From NCBI GenBank assembly GCA_002321335.1, contig DCMG01000003.1, forward strand, positions 1-42,885: 42,885 nucleotides of DNA. The letters are read 5' to 3'. Made by a program: the position numbers and the translations under genes. This document shows positions 7,636 to 18,000 of the stretch, one piece after another. Source of the DNA: Bacteroidales bacterium UBA1628. Its GTDB lineage: Bacteria; Bacteroidota; Bacteroidia; Bacteroidales; UBA932. How positions within the stretch are numbered: the stretch's first letter is position 1; every line of letters starts with the position of its first letter. A model generated the notes under the pieces. That model was not told the DNA's origin. It saw only the letters and a list, made by a program, of their open reading frames with translations, and did not search any database.

Positions 7636-9245
7636 AGCACAATGGTAGGTCTGATGAACACATTCAGTTTCTGCGTCTGCTTTGTTCTTGTGACATTTCC
7701 ACAGAACAGCCGCAGGACAGGGACTCTTGCTACCCACGGAAGTCCTTTGCTGCTGTCCTCAGTAAGATTCTTTTCTATACCACCCAACAGGATCATCTCC
7801 CCATCCTTGACCTTGACAATGGAATTGAATCCACGCTTTGTCATTCCTGGAGGAGCAGTCAAATCGCCGTTGTCACGTTCGGTGAACTCGTCCTGATTCA
7901 GGTCAATCCTTATGGTTATCGTGCTGTCTGCGCTCACTATAGGGGTCATATCAAGGACAAAACTCGCCTCCACATTCTTCCAAAGATAAGACTCTGACTG
8001 GAGCGGATTCTGAGTACCGATGATATTCACCTGACTCTCTTTATAATACTTCACCTCACCGCTCTTCAACACCGCCTTATGGCCGTTCAAGGTAGAAAGT
8101 TTAGGAGTAGAACGGAGTGTGACCACGCCATCCTCTTCGAGCAATTTCAGATCCGCATAGAAATTAGGGCCGACCGGACCAAGATTGACAAGTCCCAGAC
8201 CATTGAACGCATTGATGAGTTTGTTGATCTTGTCGGCGCCCAGCGAGACATCCACACCGGGAGACAATGTCCCATAAGAAGCTCCTGATGCCTCTTTTCC
8301 CTTTCCGAAAGTGACACCCGTTGACCGGCTCTTGCGATCAAGCGCGTCCACAATGATGACATCAATGGAAATCAGAGGAACACTCTTGTCTATCTCCCGC
8401 AGGTACCGTTCCAAAGCCTCAACATCAGGTTGCCCTCCACTGAGCACAAAACTGTTCTGGTCCGGAAACACTTTGATCTCAATGTCTTTCTTCAACTGGG
8501 TGGGAATAATCTCGACCACGTCATCGATAGTCCGGTACCGCATCTGGAACAACCTGACACAAAATGACGGAGCCGGTGTGTCATCAACAGGGAAAAACGA
8601 GCCTTTGTCACGACCACGCTCACCTATCATCCAAGTTCCGGACTCGTTTCTCGCACACCTCAGACCATTTGATGCCGAGATGTTCTCCATCATCTGATCC
8701 ACACTCATTCCGACACCAAAACCGGAGACTTTCCGTTCCGCCAACAATGGTGCGAACACGATGTTGTCGCCAGTCTCGGCCACCAGCCTGCGTGTCAAGG
8801 CATCCAGTGTGCATCCTGAGAAATCCATACTGAAAAGTCCGGAAGAGTCACGTGCGATTGTTATCTGCGGCAACCGCTCGGACGGCTGCCACGGAGCGAC
8901 CGTGACGATCCCCGATTCCACAGTCAAGTCCAGACCACAATCCTTACAGCAAAGCAACAACACATCTTTGACAGGAACCCGCTCAAGATTACAGGTGATC
9001 TGACCGCGAATCCTGTCCAAGGAAAGGTTCACGTTAAGGCTGTTCTCTATCGCAATGGTTTTCAACAAATCCGCTACAGAGAAATTCGTCACGGAAAGGT
9101 CAATCGGTTCATTATAGCGGGTGTCGGCGGCTGCCAGACTGTCCAGACTCTCCCGGATTCTCTCTAAACGGTCACCACTTTGAGCGACCGCCACACGGCA
9201 GACAAGCAAAGCTGACAGAAGGAATATTATTTGTCTTATTCTCAT
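7632..9245 (-). CDS. Secretin (GspD/PilQ-like outer-membrane channel)
   Basis: This 537-residue protein is the outer-membrane ring through which folded substrates or a filament pass. It begins with a Sec signal peptide (about residues 1-21, ending VAVAQ). Periplasmic STN/N0 and N1-like modules follow (about 45-230; IDLSVTNFSVADLLKTIAIE). Next comes a secretin N-domain with FQMRYRTIDDVVEIIP. The C-terminal secretin domain (about 290-537) carries classic signatures: STPKLSTLNGHKAVLKSGEV, VKVKDGEMILLGGI and WVARVPVLRLFCGN, ending LNVFIRPTIV. It is shorter than proteobacterial GspD (about 650) and has fewer N-domains. It follows the GspE gene by 10 bp and overlaps the GspL-like start. Confidence 0.95.
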   Translation of the reverse strand: MRIRQIIFLLSALLVCRVAVAQSGDRLERIRESLDSLAAADTRYNEPIDLSVTNFSVADLLKTIAIENSLNVNLSLDRIRGQITCNLERVPVKDVLLLCCKDCGLDLTVESGIVTVAPWQPSERLPQITIARDSSGLFSMDFSGCTLDALTRRLVAETGDNIVFAPLLAERKVSGFGVGMSVDQMMENISASNGLRCARNESGTWMIGERGRDKGSFFPVDDTPAPSFCVRLFQMRYRTIDDVVEIIPTQLKKDIEIKVFPDQNSFVLSGGQPDVEALERYLREIDKSVPLISIDVIIVDALDRKSRSTGVTFGKGKEASGASYGTLSPGVDVSLGADKINKLINAFNGLGLVNLGPVGPNFYADLKLLEEDGVVTLRSTPKLSTLNGHKAVLKSGEVKYYKESQVNIIGTQNPLQSESYLWKNVEASFVLDMTPIVSADSTITIRIDLNQDEFTERDNGDLTAPPGMTKRGFNSIVKVKDGEMILLGGIEKNLTEDSSKGLPWVARVPVLRLFCGNVTRTKQTQKLNVFIRPTIVL

Positions 9246-9255
9246 TGAATATCAA

Positions 9256-10680
9256 TCAATTCATAAACGGCAAGATATCATCAAGCGAAGTCTGGCCATC
9301 AGCGTACAACTCTATGGCCGAATCACGAAGAGTCTTGAGTCCACGAGACCTCAGAAGCTCGTCAACGTCTCCTCTCACCTCTTTCACCGCCTGCCCGAGT
9401 TCTCCGTCAATCGGAATCACCTCATAAACAGCCTTGCGTCCACTGTAACCAGTGTAATAGCAATGCTCACACCCAGAAGCCTCATAAGTTTTTGTGTCCA
9501 AAGACATCCCAAGCCGGTTCAGCATAACCGGATCAGAGACAGCCTCCTTTTTGCAATGAGGGCACAATGTGCGGACAAGACGTTGCGCCACACAGGCAAC
9601 CAAAGTTTCAGAAAGAAGGTAAGGATGAATCCCCATATCCACAAGACGAGTAACGCACCCCCAGGCACTGTTCGTGTGAAGTGTCGAGAGCAGCAGATGT
9701 CCTGTGAGCGAACTGCGTACAGCCATCTCTGCTGTTGCCTCGTCACGTATCTCACCAAGCATAATGATGTCCGGGTCCTGACGCAGAAAAGTTCTGAGGG
9801 CCATCGGGAAGTCAAGCCCAATTTCCTCCTTCAGTTGCACCTGATTCACGCCCTCTAAGGTGTACTCGACAGGATCCTCAATCGTGACGATGTTGTTGTC
9901 CCCACGGTTAAGCATTTCCAGTGTCGCATAGAGTGTGGTACTCTTGCCGGATCCGGTAGGTCCGCTAATCAGGATCATCCCGTGCGGATGAGACACAGCC
10001 GCCAGATAATCCTTGTACTGACGCTCATCAAGTCCCAGTTCGGAAAGGGATAGATGTCTGTCGTTCATCGTTAGGAGACGCAGCACTATCTTTTCTCCGT
10101 ATATCGTTGGAAGTATGGATGTTCGGATGTCGAAACGCACACCGCTTCCTTCGTATATTATGCGGCCATCTTGCGGAAGTCGTTTTTCGGAGATGTCCAG
10201 ATTGGACATAATCTTGATACGATTGACCAGTGACGTGTAGGACGACTTGCGGATGACGTGCCGCTCCAGAAGTTTTCCATCAACCCGGAAACGAACCCTG
10301 CAACGATGCTCGGATGGTTCCATATGGATGTCGCTCGCCCGCATCCGGTACGCCTCCTCGATCAATGACGGAACATCCTCTATGACATCAGACACGGCGC
10401 TCTTGGACCGCACTCCTGACTGTCTGTAATGAATCGCCAACAAACGGGACAAATCCTCAACCGGAATGCACCTGACAGTTATCTTCTTTCCAAACAAAAT
10501 GTCCAAGTCACGAACGGCATCGGCATAGTCTCTACCATTCTCGCCCAAACAGAACAAACACCCGTCGGCATCCACATCATACGGAAGCAACCTGTAATAA
10601 GCCGCCTCCTCCGAAGTCAACACCTGCAAGGCCTCGGTGCGCACAGTAACGCTGTTCAAATCAAACCCTCTACCCTCCAT
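9256..10680 (-). CDS. GspE/PilB-like assembly ATPase
   Basis: This is a 474-residue cytoplasmic hexameric ATPase that powers pilus or pseudopilus extension. I chose the ATG at 10680 (MEGRGFDLNSVTVRTEAL), which overlaps the peptidase stop by 11 bp; an upstream in-frame start at 10734 is less likely. Features in order: an N1E-like domain (about 1-90), the arginine-finger region (MRASDIHMEP), Walker A GPTGSGKSTT (about 240-249), an Asp box VTIEDPVEYTLEGV, Walker B DPDIIMLGEIRD (about 302-313) and a His box GHLLLSTLHTNSA. A tetracysteine zinc motif follows, CPHC and CEHC about 30 residues apart. The zinc motif and N1E domain mark an assembly ATPase, not a PilT retraction ATPase; no PilT is present. 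Confidence 0.96.
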   Translation of the reverse strand: MEGRGFDLNSVTVRTEALQVLTSEEAAYYRLLPYDVDADGCLFCLGENGRDYADAVRDLDILFGKKITVRCIPVEDLSRLLAIHYRQSGVRSKSAVSDVIEDVPSLIEEAYRMRASDIHMEPSEHRCRVRFRVDGKLLERHVIRKSSYTSLVNRIKIMSNLDISEKRLPQDGRIIYEGSGVRFDIRTSILPTIYGEKIVLRLLTMNDRHLSLSELGLDERQYKDYLAAVSHPHGMILISGPTGSGKSTTLYATLEMLNRGDNNIVTIEDPVEYTLEGVNQVQLKEEIGLDFPMALRTFLRQDPDIIMLGEIRDEATAEMAVRSSLTGHLLLSTLHTNSAWGCVTRLVDMGIHPYLLSETLVACVAQRLVRTLCPHCKKEAVSDPVMLNRLGMSLDTKTYEASGCEHCYYTGYSGRKAVYEVIPIDGELGQAVKEVRGDVDELLRSRGLKTLRDSAIELYADGQTSLDDILPFMN

Positions 10681-11125
10681 AAATCGCTCTGAAAAGTATG
10701 AATATGACAAAACAAACTCCGAAAACCGTAACAAGGGGAATCCCCGTCAAACCAGACTGCACTTTTCTGAACAATGGCCAGGACAGCAAGGCGACAATGG
10801 CGGACACTATCAAGAACCGTAGATACGCCTCTACCCCGAAAGCCGACGTCAGCGCAGCAAGGAATATGACATCCCCTGCACCAAGCATCTCCATCAACGG
10901 CCGTTTCCTCATTTTTGAATATGCCAGCAAAGACACTCCCATCACCAAAAGGACAACAAGGTTGCACACAATGTTGATCAACGTCTCTCGCCATCCTTCC
11001 TCAATCAATCCAGCCACAACAAGACCCAGTCCGAAAGTCGACAGCCACCAAGAGGAAACCGTGCGGCTTCTCGCATCCGAGACCATCATAACCGTAAGCG
11101 GGAATATGGAAAGCAGCCTCAACAT
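10670..11125 (-). CDS. Minimal prepilin peptidase (A24 family)
   Basis: This is a 151-residue polytopic aspartic protease that cleaves the leaders of the pilin-like proteins in this operon. Both catalytic aspartates are visible: Asp17 in VSDARSR, and the GxGD motif as GAGDV near residue 84. About five hydrophobic helices surround them. The N-terminal zinc/methyltransferase domain of proteobacterial PilD/GspO (about 100 residues) is absent, so N-methylation of the mature pilins may be missing or done elsewhere. The size matches archaeal-type and single-domain A24 peptidases. It lies four bases after the major pilin gene and overlaps the ATPase gene. Confidence 0.92.
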   Translation of the reverse strand: MLRLLSIFPLTVMMVSDARSRTVSSWWLSTFGLGLVVAGLIEEGWRETLINIVCNLVVLLVMGVSLLAYSKMRKRPLMEMLGAGDVIFLAALTSAFGVEAYLRFLIVSAIVALLSWPLFRKVQSGLTGIPLVTVFGVCFVIFILFRAIYGG

Positions 11126-11129
11126 CGCA

Positions 11130-11555
11130 TCAATCCTTCACGGTCTCCTTCAGATTCTTGTCCTGGTCAATCTCCCAAACGTTAAAGACTCCGTCCTTGT
11201 CAAAATCGACTACGGAAACCGCCTGAGCCTTGAAGCCGTTCTCCCCAGCCTCCACAACCTCAATGCGGTAATTGGCGTTTCCGCCGTCCGTCACAAGGGC
11301 CGCCTGCTCAAATCCAAGTTCCTCCAGATCATCGGAATATCGCGAATAGGTGTAGAAGTAACTCTTCTCCAGCGAATGCAGGAATGTAAGCTGCTGCTGG
11401 GCCTCGGTCGCCTTCGCCCTTGAGATCAGCGGCATCAGGTTCGGCATCGCCACCAGCACCAGAATCCCGATGATCACAAGGACAACCAGCAACTCCGTCA
11501 ACGAAAAAGCCCTCAAGGCCTTTCCTCTAAAGGTGTTCCGATTCAGAACATTCAT
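11130..11555 (-). CDS. Major pilin/pseudopilin (GspG-like), first gene of the secretion-like operon
   Basis: This 141-residue subunit has a 16-residue basic leader (MNVLNRNTFRGKALRA), predicted to be cut after Ala16. The mature N-terminus FSLTELLVVLVIIGILVLVA carries Glu at +5 and the standard hydrophobic helix. The globular part begins TEAQQQLTFLHSLEKSYFYT. It ends with an acidic loop DFDKDGVFNVWEIDQDKN that looks like a calcium-binding loop; GspG major pseudopilins use a calcium site for stability. Position first in the operon and highest similarity to GspG/PilA suggest it is the main filament subunit. It starts only 27 bp after the toxin-region lipoprotein gene, without an obvious terminator or TAnnTTTG box between. 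Confidence 0.92.
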   Translation of the reverse strand: MNVLNRNTFRGKALRAFSLTELLVVLVIIGILVLVAMPNLMPLISRAKATEAQQQLTFLHSLEKSYFYTYSRYSDDLEELGFEQAALVTDGGNANYRIEVVEAGENGFKAQAVSVVDFDKDGVFNVWEIDQDKNLKETVKD

Positions 11556-11582
11556 AATTCACACATTTTATTCATAAACATT

Positions 11583-12059
11583 CTAACGCTTTATGACTAT
11601 TTCATACGGTGGAAACATATGAATGTCCTTCATTGCCGGTGTCGGGGGATAATAAAGTGTGTCATTTAATAATCTCAAATCATTCAATCTTAGATCATAA
11701 CGAACCAGATAACCATTATGTTCACTAAGATATTCCCAACCGAAATTATCCACATCTTCCTGCTTAAACAAATAAACAGACAACACACCGCAATGTGTAA
11801 CAGACAAAATGGATTCCCAATTTCCTCTTCGACCAAAAATCCAACCTGATTTCTGAATTCTATCTGCAATGCAGAATGGATTTGGATTAACTGGAAGCAA
11901 TGTGTCTGGATAACTAAACCCAGAATTAATCTCATCTGCCACAAAACAAGTCAATTCATAGCCAGACTTGTTATTCAAAAACAGACCTATATCACCCGGT
12001 TCATAACATGACGAACCAAATATCACTATGCAAATAAAGAATGCAACTTTTCTTTTCAT
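11583..12059 (-). CDS. Lipoprotein, candidate immunity protein for the metalloprotease-tipped Rhs
   Basis: This 158-residue lipoprotein has the signal MKRKVAFFICIVIFGSSC, with the lipobox Cys at residue 18. I chose the ATG at 12059, 13 bp after the Rhs stop, because an in-frame upstream start would lose the signal. The mature part is AT-rich at DNA level, with aromatic beta-strand-like stretches (SGYELTCFVADEINSGF, GYLVRYDLRLNDLRLL). I recognise no family. Position immediately after a polymorphic toxin tip is the normal place for a cognate immunity gene. Lipidation would put it at the envelope, so its target would act in the periplasm or at the surface. This role is inference from position. 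Confidence 0.6.
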   Translation of the reverse strand: MKRKVAFFICIVIFGSSCYEPGDIGLFLNNKSGYELTCFVADEINSGFSYPDTLLPVNPNPFCIADRIQKSGWIFGRRGNWESILSVTHCGVLSVYLFKQEDVDNFGWEYLSEHNGYLVRYDLRLNDLRLLNDTLYYPPTPAMKDIHMFPPYEIVIKR

Positions 12060-12072
12060 TCTTCTCGATAAT

Positions 12073-15000
12073 TTAATAATGGGTTGGATAATATGCCTCA
12101 TAATCGGCAGACCGATATTTGGTCTTCCAAGATACGCCATAATATCTACCGAAGTATCTCTTCGCTTTCCTATTTGCCCGCATCTCATATGGCATATAAT
12201 CGTGCGTATCCGCAAATTTCCCGGGAATAGGAGAAGCATCCGCAGCACTAATTATACTTGGAATTCCAATAGCAAATAAATATGACAATCCCCAAAGCCT
12301 TCCATCAATAGTATGACCATATTCATGCATGTATAATGGATCTTGAATAGCATAATTATAAAATTCACTAGAATTGATTGTATCCGTAATATCTATATTG
12401 CAATAATTGCCCAATGTAATACCTTGCCTTTTTCCCGAATTTTCATTCGTTGCGAAAGTAGCCCCTCCCAGATAATCCACTCTGTCTATTGATGAACCAA
12501 ATGCATTTCGGAATTGAGTGTAATCGTAGCCTAATCCAGTCTGCAGGGTTTCCCAAGTATGGCGTGAAACACCTTGCCAAATACTTTTAAAGAATGACGC
12601 ATTCTCATCCAAATAGAAATTACCTAAAAGTACTTTCATCGAGTTTATAAAACCTTTCCCACCTTTATTAATTGCTCCCCCTATGGCACCTGTAATAGTG
12701 GAAGCCACATGCACCCCTTCCACACCAATAACTCCATACTTCGCTATTTTTCCAACCGTTCCAATAAAGCCTGCCATCTTTGACATACCTGCAATTCCAC
12801 ACCATCCAGTATATGCAGCCGCTCCGACCAAAAAACCTGCAACAGCGCCCGAAAAGAAATATTTTACACCGTCGTTAAAACTAATATTATCCCGTATCAT
12901 GTGCGCACCGACATTTCCAAAGCCAAACACGGCCGCAGTAATTGCAGCTACAGTTAACATAGTAGTCAAAGCAAATTCACCAGTGTCATCGGTATATTTC
13001 AGTGGATTATTCAATGCATAGGAGTAACGGTTGAAATTCTGCGTGAAATCCGGTGCCTGGACGTAAGGATCCGGGCTGAGGAAACGGCCAAGGAGTGGGT
13101 CGTAGAGGCGGGCGTTCATATTGATCAATCCGAACCACGTCAGATGTTCGTGACCTGTGAAGCCACGGCCAAGGAACAGTTCCGGTTCCTCTCCGGCAGC
13201 ATAAATCTCGAAAGTCTCCGGATCACGAAGCCGTCCCCACGGGTCGTAGCTGTACTCAGCCACAAGAGTTCCGTTCAGTGTCGCGATGTGGGTTATGTTG
13301 CCGAGGTAATCACGGCCTATGTTGTAAGCCACCCAGTCTCCTCCATCCTCACGCTGAAGCACCATCGGGGCCGAATAGGCGTCACCCCCAAGATAGAGCC
13401 GCTCTTTAGTGCCTTCCGGAGATTGGTCGAACTCGTAACGGCCTCCAACATAATACCGTGTCAGTAATTGCGTGGAGCCATCAGCCACATACATCTTCAC
13501 ACGGTTTCCATCACCGTCATAGGTGAAGGCGGCACTCTTTCCTCCCTCTGTCAGAATCGAAGGACGACTGTAGCAGGTATAGGACACATTCTGGACACGG
13601 GAAGGAACCAGACCATCCGACTCTGGATGTAAGGCCGTGATCTGATAAGGCCGTGATGATGCGCCATAATCCATGGTTCCGACACCTCCGATCGAAGTGA
13701 TGTTGCCGTTGTCCGCATAAGCGATCACCATGTTCCCGATTGATGTCAGGCGGTTCAGACTGTCGTAGCCGAATTGCTCCGTCTGGTTGTTCAAACCGTC
13801 AGTACGGCTTAACAGATTACCTGTCAAAGGGTCAAACTGATAGGTGAAATCCTGCAGATTCCCGTCATCTATTTTCCTGTAAGTCGGAAGGCCAAAGGCT
13901 GTGAATCCATACTCCCTTCCAATCACTCCGGTAATGATTCCAGTAGCCAAGCCAAGGTCGTCTTCAGACATGAGGCAACGCACTATGGTTTCATCCGGAA
14001 GCGTGATTATTGTATTATAACCATTGTCATAGGCAAAGTTCTCAGTCGTAATCACTCCACTCTGCGACTCATATTGCACACTCAGCAGCACCCCTTGGGC
14101 GCCATAGCAATAATTCTTCCTAAGCCACTTTCCGTCCGGTACGGTCTCACAAGATGACAACACACGATCAAAAGCGTCATAGGTATATTCCACGCCTGTG
14201 CCATTGGTCGATTGCTCGGAACTCAAGCGTCCATAAGTATCGTAAACATAAGTCGTGTTGTACTCACCGGGACGCTCAATGGATGTGGTTCTTCCATACT
14301 TGTCCTTGTAGGTAATAATCGTTCCGTTCGGATTCGTATGGGTCTGCACTGAAGATCCATCACTATTCCACACACAAGAATCGATCTGGATTCCGGCACT
14401 CGGATCTTCTATCTTAGTGCGACGGCCATAACCGTCGTAAGAAAAAGATGTCACCACGTTACCGGGAGCCGTGACCAATGACGGTTGACCATCATTGCGC
14501 AATGTGTAAGTTATGGTTCCTCCTGCGTCAGAGACACTGATCACATTACCACTCGCATCAGTGGTTCGTGTCGAAGTGATTCCATCTTTTACGGTGGTCA
14601 CGCTAACACCATTGTATGTCCAGGAAGATTTTTTTCCGGAAGCTTCGACCAAACTGAGTGGGCGCCCATATTCATCATAAGAATATGTGTTCCAATAAGC
14701 GGCCTGAACATCACGGAATGGAAGCGAGATCCGGCTCACTCGCCCATTGGAATCATATTCTTTGTCCACATACTGCCATTGACCGTCAAAGCGTTTGATT
14801 CCGCCACGCAGATCCCTGCCAAGAGCATCGTAATACGTGACACATTCAGGCTTATTTGTCTCTGCCTTGGTAACAGCATACAAGCCGCGGCCTCCCCAAG
14901 CAACATTTATCTGTGCCTCCGAGCCATCCGGGTTCGTTGTTTTGACCAAATTCCCGAGACCGTCATAAGTGAACGATGTGACCCGACCGCGACAGTCCGT

Positions 15001-18000
15001 CTCCGTTCCAGGATTACCGAATTTATCATACTCGCCATAAGTGGTGGTATGACCCAAGGCATCTGTCTTTGACAGAATATAACGCCCGTTCCCGTCATAG
15101 ACATAGGTGTCTCCCAAGAATTCATCCGCACCATAAGGAGCGGTTTTCTCCGAGGTTACGTTACCGTGGCTATCGTACTGCCAATGCGTCTCTGACACAA
15201 GATTAGTCGCATCATAATGTTTGAAAGCGAATGGAATTATTGAGTCCCTTGGTATAACAGGACCAAGATCCCCCTGTGAAAAGCCAAATTCTCCCACATA
15301 CTTCTTGTTTGTCAATGGTCTGAAAAGGTCATCATAAGTAGTAACTGAACGCTCTTTCCAAGCCAACGAAGTTTTCCCCTCATCTCTCTTGGCCACACTT
15401 TCCTCCGTCACAATTCCAAGAATATATTTGGATGAGACCACATTATGCTGGTAGGTACGAGAAACCGTCTCCGTTTGAAAATCTCCCGAGCCTATCCTGC
15501 GTCTGGTCTGCACTGATTTCGGATAGTCATAACCATCATAAGTATAGTTGACCGTTGTCTCAGTTCCTGTCAAGACATCTGTCGAAACGCTCTTTGTCAA
15601 ACGTGGATTCAGTTTACCATAGGTTGTGCTATTGTCATCGTAAGTATTTATTATTGCTGAATATGGAGCGTTCCACACTGATCCGTGGCGAGCCTCTACC
15701 TTTGTGGCCACTCCACGTTTTTCCGGATCAAGTACCTGATCAACAATATCAACGACACTGCCTGTATAGTCATAGGATCTTATCTTGGAGAAGCCACAGA
15801 AGCCAAGTCCTTTATTATGAACCACTCCATTATAATAACTGTAGTATTTATTGAGATAGCGGGTTGATGGATTGTCGTCAGACTGACACGCTTCCTCACG
15901 GGAAAGAACATATATAGGCAACGTCCGTTGCGCATAGCCGTCCGAATTAGAAACCGAAACAGAATTATCCGTCCAATACAGGCTGTTCTCCGGAAGGTAG
16001 GTGTATGTGTTGTATAGTGTCTTTCCAAAACTGTCCACGGATTTTGTCAGATGACGTTCCTTTGGTGAAAGTGACGTGTATGAATATTCATACGCATAAA
16101 ACCCGTCCACCTTGATAAAACTGCTCATTCCCGTATAATCCACGACATTCGCAGGGATAATCCCTTTGGTGTTTTCTATTGACGACGGAGACCGCTGACC
16201 ACTTCCAAATGTACTCTCGTGCAAGTTCATATAGGTATCTATCGTTGTCCCGCTGATCTTGACAAGATCCGCCCATCCGTCTTGGTTGACATCGATGAAC
16301 ATAAGGACATCATCGGTGGCTCTCGGCGCAATGCTCAAATAAGAGATATTGAATCCTACACCAGTAAAAGAATAACAATGCCACATCTCGTATTCACCAA
16401 CAAATGGAGCCCACAGAATATCAACATAGCCATCTCCATTGATGTCAGTAATATAATGTGGGCAAACCGGGGATGACAGAATGGAAGAATTAACTTCACT
16501 ATATGTATTCTCCTTACTGAAATAGTTTGTTGCCTGAAGACGATAGACATCCAGACCTGAATCAGTCGCATAACACAATTCCGTTCTCGTGTCGTTGTCA
16601 ATGTCGCAAGTGATAAGGCATCCCGCCTTGTCTATCGGGAAAGTGAACAATTCCTCTTCGGACAACTTGCATTTTCGTGAGATGTCAATCAATGCCGCAT
16701 AAGACACTTGATCGTAGGTTCTCGTACTGTTGTAGTTCCTATCAAATGCGACTGTAAGAAGTTGGATTTTTCCTTCTCCAGAAAAATCGCCCCAATAATA
16801 AGACCTCCTGGCCGGGCTTGTGAAATACTTGTTAGAATGCACTCCATTGACCAGCACTGTGAACGAATAGTCCACAACCGGGGTTCCGGAACTATTGCAT
16901 CTATAGACTGTTATCAGCAGTCTCGTGCTTGTGTTGACCGTGCCGTCAAAATTGACCTTGACTATCTCATCAATCCCATCACCATTCACATCAACGGCCT
17001 CGATTGTCTGAAATCCTTCGCCTGTGATTATGCTATCATCAACATCATTAATGTCAGAGAGACTTGGAGCGAACAGGATCTTCTGATCCTTGGGATACAG
17101 ACTGCCGAACTCATAATAGTTATGTCCGAACAAAGGCTGACGATGATCCGTGACTTCGTATTCGGGAAAACTCGGATAAATCAGCAGACCGTCATTGAAA
17201 CTGTTTGCGACAAACTTTCCCCTCCTGTAATAAAGATCCACATCTTCTTGCGTGAATGCGCTTGACAGGAACAGAGGGTCGTCCTTTTTGTACAGAAAAT
17301 CGCCTCCTCCTGAATCAACTTCCTCATCACCATAAGTGAACTCCAAAGGACGCAAGGAATCTGTCCCGGATGTATATTCAACTTTTGTGAGAAGGAACAC
17401 ATTATCTTTCTCTTCGTAGGAAAGAGAATAATTCCCAATCTGGTTGCCTTCATTTTTTGAGATAACCTTGGTTAGTCGATAAGGCTTACGTACCAATTTT
17501 CCTGCATAGTACGAAACAAAACTGTTTCCAAAATCATAACTAAATGATATTTCACCTCTATACCGTCCAGAATCATCGAAGCCATAGCGTATAGAAGTGA
17601 TTCTATGATTGCCATTAACCAAGTCCAAATAATAGCCAAATTCAATCTTGTTTCCTTCAAGATCACGGGACTCGACGACAGGATAGGATGGCAAATTGAA
17701 AGCCTTGTCGGATTCCACGCCATACACAACCGTAAGGCCATTAGGGTACAACGCAGTAAACCTCGTCACATACCCTTGCGAATTCTTCTCCGGAGCCACC
17801 AGAATATGCCCGGATGCCGTCTCTAATGGGTAAGCGGCCGATGTGACGGAATTAGAGTTCCGGACAAGCGGTACTCCATCAAGAGCAAACGCCGCATCTT
17901 TATCCTCTACACTTGCCCCTTTCGCCGCACCGTGATAATAAACATTCTTATTGATCAAGCTTATGGTTGACAATCCTTGAATATTCCATCCGTAACCAGC

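Noticed and set aside
3064..11555. Classical twitching type IV pilus
   Set aside because: No PilT retraction ATPase, no full PilM and a GspK-like tip protein; a secretion or extension-only filament is more likely. DNA uptake remains possible.
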